This document shows, one piece after another, positions 59,192-64,000 of a stretch of DNA of 64,000 nucleotides (position 1 is its first letter; each line of letters opens with the position of its first letter). The position numbers and the translations under genes were made by a program. Below the pieces are notes generated by a model. The model was not told where the DNA came from. It ran no database searches and was given only the letters and a program-made list of their open reading frames with translations. This DNA comes from Cymodocea nodosa (lineage: Eukaryota > Streptophyta > Magnoliopsida > Alismatales > Cymodoceaceae), in the NCBI GenBank assembly GCA_036874045.1, contig JAZBRI010000011.1, positions 10,097,501 to 10,161,500 on the forward strand. The letters are read 5' to 3'.

Positions 59192-61426
59192 ATGAGGAAG
59201 ATAACACCTAAATTATGGGAAGATGCAGTTGACACGGCATAGTTTCTGAAGGAATCAGAAGAATGACACATGCGGCAAAAGATTCAGAATACGACAAGAG
59301 AAAAAGAGTTACAGAAGGTAGAATCTGAACTTTTTAAATTAAGAAAAATATTAGTAGATTGTGGTATACAAATACCTCATATAATGGAGACACGAATCAG
59401 AGTAGCAACAGAAATTGCAGTTAGTAAAGAAAGAAAAATAAGGCTAAACAATGAAGTTGCCCTAGAATTAATCCAATGTATGTCCCAGCTCTAGTTCAAA
59501 AGACGAATCTGTAGATGAGCTAGATTGGCGATCTGGGAGCAAGAAAGGAAAGAAAATGAAGAAGAGGCAATTGAAGAACGAGAGGAACCAACTGCTGAAA
59601 GACCTGTTCCTAAGGAACAACAGTTAGGACCTCTAGTTCAGCCAACAGAGCCATTGTCACAAGTAGCATTTGCTTGGCCGAGAACTGAAGAAGAAGAGAA
59701 AGAATTTACTAGCTTGGTCAAAATAGCAAGAGACCAAGGTGATAACGAAGAAATAGCTACAGCTAAGGCACATATTTTATATGATGCCATTAAGAAAAAA
59801 AGGGTCGAAGAAAAGTTGAGGGCCTAGTACAGAATAAAGGTTGAACAACATCAAGCAGCAACTAAATCAAGTGCTGCAAGAGAAGCTGAGGCTGGTCCTT
59901 CAAGACCAGTAATTATAGAGAGAATTAAATAGGAAGAGCCAGTACCTGTGGCTCGAAGGCCTGCAAAGCCTACTTTTGTAGATTTAATTTCAGAAGAAGA
60001 GGAAGAATAGACACAATTAATCAGAAAAAGGAAAGGAAAAGAGAAACTACCTAACTATCAAAAAGAGATTAAATTTGAAGTACCAATTTCAACAAGGCCT
60101 ATGGAGCCAATATTTATAAACTTGCTCTTTGATTCTGAGGAGGAGCAGGAGCTGTAGCAGTAGGAGCAAAGACAAGAAGAAAAACAGGCTGAAATTAATC
60201 TACAGCCTATACAAGAAGAAAGGACAGAAATTAGGGCAGAAACTGAATTGCTTGTGACTCCATCCCAATCTGTTATAGAATCAGAAAGAATAGTGATAGA
60301 GTAGATTGGTAGTCAGGAGGAAGAAAAAAGAGCAAAAAATGAAGAGGCTGAAAGAAGCCATTTGGACAAAAATAACTTTACAGATTCCATTGAAGAGCAA
60401 GAAACTCTTCAGCAATTTATGGAAAGAATTCAAGACAGAGTGGAGAGTTCTGCTGGCTCACCACCATAGATAGAAATAGAAACGAAAATTTAGGAATTTG
60501 TAGAGAATGTTCAGATGCAGCCTATAGAAGAGGAAGATCAAGAACAAACCCCTTTGGAACAACAAAGTCACATTCCTAACCCAACTGAAACAACAGTTCT
60601 GAATGAGGTACATTTTTGGAGTCAAGAAGCTTATATCAAATATCAAAAAATTAGGGGTTATGATATTATTTACAGTGGACCAGTGAATTGGGATGGAATG
60701 CAAGAAATCAAAGATTTATTTGAATTCCAAGGTCTACTGAAGTTCATTTCTCAAGAAAGAGGGCATGCAGTTTATAAGAATTTAGTGCCTTGTTTCTATG
60801 CAAATTTAAGAGAAGGAGAAGGAGGATTAATTTCCAACGTGGAGGAAGCTGATGTACAGATAACACCAGAGCTTCTCCACAACATTTTTGGATTAAAGAA
60901 TGAAGGACTAAAAATTTTGGAAAGTACAACTAGCGTTGAATGGACTGAACAAGAAATCAAGGATAGTTTGGCTATCAATCCTGGTGTGCCTTTATTAAAT
61001 AGATTGAAGCATTTAAATGGTAAAGCACCCATGGTAGCCAACATTTTGATTAAGAATGTCTATCAACGACAAGGCCATGACATAGAATTAAGTCAATTTG
61101 TCAAATGGGCGACATTTGCAGTTGTAAATAGAATTCAAATAAATTGGTCTGTAGTTTTTATCTCCAAGCTGAAAACAGTAAAGAAGAAATTGTTTTATGG
61201 AGATTTGATTCCATTACTGATGGTGGACTGTATTGATTTCACGAAATGGGCATCAAAAAGGATTAGATCAAGAACCATTTTAGTGAAAGAATACAGAAAT
61301 TTTATAGCTGTAGAGATAGCTGTACCTTTTAGAGGAATTACAGGAGTAGTAGAAAGAATTAATCAATTAGAGCTTCAATTAGAAAAACTTCAAAAGGAAG
61401 TAGATGAACTTAGGAATAGAGATTAA
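59192..61426 (+). pseudogene. G3 accessory ORF upstream of gag (one frame, nonsense only)
   Basis: ATG 59192 (MRKITPKLWEDAV) to TAA 61424, 745 codons in one frame without any frameshift, broken only by stops (among them TAG 59240, TGA 59264, TAG 59492, TGA 59516, TAG 59825 and several between 59930 and 60500, mostly TAG). The N-terminal third is coiled-coil-like, the middle very rich in Glu. The last 300 residues (from 60515) are uninterrupted: LNEVHFWSQEAY, DLFEFQGLLKF, TPELLHNIFGLKNEG, NRIQINW, KKLFYGD, and a final coiled coil (RINQLELQLEKLQKEVDEL). The conserved part matches the copia-2 accessory ORFs. The uninterrupted 303 codons are notable beside the stops upstream. Function unknown. 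Confidence 0.8.
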
Positions 61427-62529
61427 ATTGTATTGTTCATCTACTTGTATAGAATTGTATGAAAATTGTATGATGTATTTAGAATGTAAATTGATTCATA
61501 TTAATGAATATAAATTTTTCAAAGATACTTTTCATACGTGTTTTGAATGTGAAATGAATGGAATTTATTGAATGTTATATAATTTATGGAACTTTATGAA
61601 TGAATGTTTAACAGATTTACAATTTGCTGAATGATAGGATAAATGCTTAAAAATTTCTGCATGTTGCAAGGTAAAATGTAAATTCTGCATAACATAAAAT
61701 GACCTGCAAGTTAAATCTTTATATAATGTTTAGATTTAAACAAATTTTAATTAGAATGATGCATTAATGACATAGATTTAACTTTATTTCAGTTAGTAGA
61801 ATGAAAAAGAAAAAAAGCAGAGAGGAACTTACAAGAATAAAACTTAGAGGTTGCTAAGTGTTAACTCAATGAAGTACGTTCGTTGAGTTAAACGTAACTC
61901 TACGAGTTCAGTAATATAATATAAGGTCACTCCGTTGAGTTATCTGTAATTCAACAAAGTTAGTTCGTAGAGTTAGCAATAGTAACCGACTGTGTTCTGT
62001 TGAGTTATCTGTATCTCAATGAGGTTAGTTTGTGGATTAAGCAGAACAGTTATTCTTTTAACCACGAACGAAACTTCATCGGTTTAGCGGTTACTAAAAT
62101 TTGAAATTAGTAGTGGTACACGTACCCATAAAAATAGGAACCACGATGGACGGTGTAAGACACATTCTTGCAACGAGATTTATTCACTTTATGGATGCGC
62201 ATTATATATATAAAACAGAATGTTATTTATGAGTTACCAACACTTTTAAAAGAAAGGAGAATGTGTTGGAGGAACTGAAAGGAGAAGCAATTGATTCAAC
62301 TTCATCCGACAACAAATATTTATTGAATGGAAAGCTTCAGACTGGTATGTAATTAATCTTCTGCTATTTATTTATGAGCACATGGACCCGTTCTCTAAGC
62401 ACTAAACGATTAGTAAGAACACCTACCTAGGAATTTTCATCGCAGAGGAGTACTGAAAAATTTTCTGAACTGAACTTTAATGAAATTCTTTGGGGTGTAG
62501 CTAGCCTTTCTTTAAAAGAGAACGCAGAG
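61427..62529 (+). other. G3 spacer between accessory ORF and gag, with class II boxes
   Basis: No ORF. Boxes cluster at 61858-62035 (GTTCGTTGAGTTAAACG, CCGTTGAGTTATCTG, CTGTTGAGTTATCTG and partners). A CACGTGTC-like box is absent. A similar cluster is in G2 at 53165-53405. Confidence 0.7.
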
Positions 62530-63691
62530 ATGGCTGGTCTAGTAGAGAAGTCATTAGGAGAAATTCTGTATCCTGAATTAGTTGATGAACCTTCATGTAT
62601 TCGATTGCCAAACTTTGAGGGAGATAGGTTTGAACTGAAATCTAATTATATTAGTCAATTGCCACATTTTCATGAATTAGAAAGAGAGGATGCCTATTAT
62701 TTCCTTAGAGAATTTAATGAAGTTTGTCAAATGATGAAAATGCCGAACATGAGTATAGTGCAATTAAACTTAGATATATTCCTTTTTCTTTAAAAGACAC
62801 AGCTAATAGATGGTTATATACTTTGTTGCCTGATTAAATTTCTACATGGACTGAATTTTGCTCTATTTTTCTGGAAAAATATTATCCAACACATCAAACG
62901 ATTAAAAAGAAGAAAGAAATATTAATGTGTAGCCAAAAACAGGGTGAATCATTCTGGAAATATTTTGAAAGATTTAAAGATTTACTAACTCAATGCTCGC
63001 ATCATGCAATGATTAAGGTACAATTAATAGGTATAATTTATGAAGGCATAGATGTTTCAACGAAATCTTTATTAGAATCTACTTGTCAAAATGGATTTTT
63101 AAAGTTATGTAGTGAAGAAGCATGGGCATATTTAGAAAACTTTGCAAAAAGTACTACACAGTGGGAAAACTCAGCTGAAGCTATTACAGAAAAAAAAATA
63201 TTCCCAAGAGGAATGCATGAAATAGATTCAAGTACTATGCTTGAGGTGAAATTAACTGAATTAACAAAGAAAATAGAAGAGTTATCATTAAATGAAAAGC
63301 TAGCAGAAAAGAATGCAAACATAAATGATTTAGATATTATTTATGCTAGAAACCAAAGAGATAACTTGGGAAATTCTTATAATCCTAGTTGGAGAAATCA
63401 CCTGAATTTATCTTGGAGAAACAACAATTTCCAGGGAGGAGAAAATATAAATAAGAAGAATATAAGTTATGAAGCATTACTAGAACAAGGATCTAGAATA
63501 GAGAAATTAGAAAAGATAATCCAACAATTAAACAATTGTCTAGATTTTGTATTTGGAAATGCTGCAATTCAAAATCAGAATAGAAATATACCACTTATAC
63601 AGAAGGAACCAATGGAAGTTAGACCTACTAGTGGATTGCCAATAAAAGCAATACCTAACCCTGCCAATAGAACGGTTAATGAAATTGATAC
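62530..63691 (+). pseudogene. G3 Athila-type gag (frameshifted, interrupted)
   Basis: ATG 62530 (MAGLVEKSLGEILYP). Retrotrans_gag domain: LPHFHELEREDAYYFLREFN, then a one-base deletion near 62757, then TLLPD, FLEKYYPTHQ, QGESFWKYFERFKDLLTQC, VQLIGIIYEGID, with one TAA near 62838. 62925-63691 is open and ends in the SYNPSWRNH/LSWRNN region typical of Athila gag. Compared with G2 the same domain order is seen. The frame runs into a copia-1 LTR at 63692. No zinc knuckle is seen before the break. Confidence 0.85.
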
Positions 63692-64000
63692 TGTTAGAAC
63701 CCGAGTATTTTGATAATGCAAAACCTATGTGAGGAAACATATTGTATTTCACAGTTAAGTCTGTACTACATTAGATCAGAAGACTGTTAGAACAATTTCC
63801 AAGCAGATGAACAGATCAAGAAGGTTCCAGATGAACAGATGAAGAAGATACAGCAAAATCGAACAATTACAGGACTAAGTATCTGAAGAGCAAGTTTAAA
63901 GCAGCAGCAATACTATCAGATAGTTAGAAGAATAACTATCCAATTTTACAAAACCTTCGGAGAGTTATTTAATCAGACAATTAAGGGGATTGAATGATCG
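63692..64000 (+). mobile_element. Copia-1 family LTR, partial at window end
   Basis: It begins TGTTAGAACC and follows the copia-1 LTR sequence of 647-955 with scattered differences. The left TSD would be gatac (63687-63691); the right side is outside the window. Whether it is solo or part of an element cannot be told. Confidence 0.85.

Larger units (their letters stand above)
56248..63691 (+). mobile_element. G3: Athila-type gypsy element with accessory ORF, interrupted by copia-1
   Basis: 5' LTR 56248-58365, primer site, start of the knuckle ORF to 58551, a truncated copia-2 LTR (58552-58876), promoter-like region, accessory ORF 59192-61426, box-containing spacer, gag 62530-63691. A copia-1 LTR begins at 63692 inside gag, so pol or any cargo gene and the 3' LTR lie outside the window. 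The join at 58552-58876 removed some internal sequence, so G3 might be a recombinant of two elements. Confidence 0.8.

Overview
The window is nuclear DNA of a flowering plant (probably a eudicot; the species cannot be told). It is AT-rich and made almost entirely of nested, decayed LTR retrotransposons. I see no intact host gene and no rRNA, tRNA or CRISPR. Five element copies are placed by complete or near-complete target-site duplications (TSDs). About 0.96 kb of older non-element DNA survives in four pieces (489-646, 7341-7526, 22724-22862, 34605-35082) that were contiguous before the insertions.

Layout. (1) 1-488, minus: 5' end of an Athila-like Ty3/gypsy element. (2) 647-7335, plus: copia-1, a Sirevirus-like Ty1/copia element with two 1.8-kb LTRs, gag and many polypurine tracts (PPTs) but no pol. 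(3) 7527-22718, plus: copia-2A (gag, pol, accessory ORF), with a gypsy solo LTR at 7558-9649 in its 5' LTR. (4) 22863-34599, plus: G1, an Athila-lineage gypsy element with protease, RT, RNase H and integrase, with a copia-2 solo LTR at 32187-33933 in its 3' LTR. (5) 35083-56165, minus: G2, an Athila-type element whose pol is replaced by an F-box gene; copia-2B (39359-52529, plus) sits in its gag. (6) 56248-63691, plus: G3, LTR plus accessory ORF plus gag. (7) 63692-64000: start of another copia-1 LTR.

The main result is that Ty1/copia and Ty3/gypsy elements here share non-enzymatic modules: (a) LTR box arrays (CGG...TAACTATCCG and GTTGAGTTA...TAACTCAAC, interleaved with CACGTG); (b) a 570-bp post-pol non-coding block; (c) an accessory ORF of about 750 codons, placed after pol in copia-2 and before gag in the gypsy elements; (d) a promoter-like segment ahead of that ORF. 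G2 also carries an F-box/FBA gene between gag and the 3' LTR.

Every retroelement gene here is broken, mainly by nonsense changes of the CAG to TAG kind, as expected for cytosine-methylated, silenced plant repeats. Copia-2A and 2B share several stop codons at identical positions, so the lineage was probably already defective when it last moved and was mobilised in trans.
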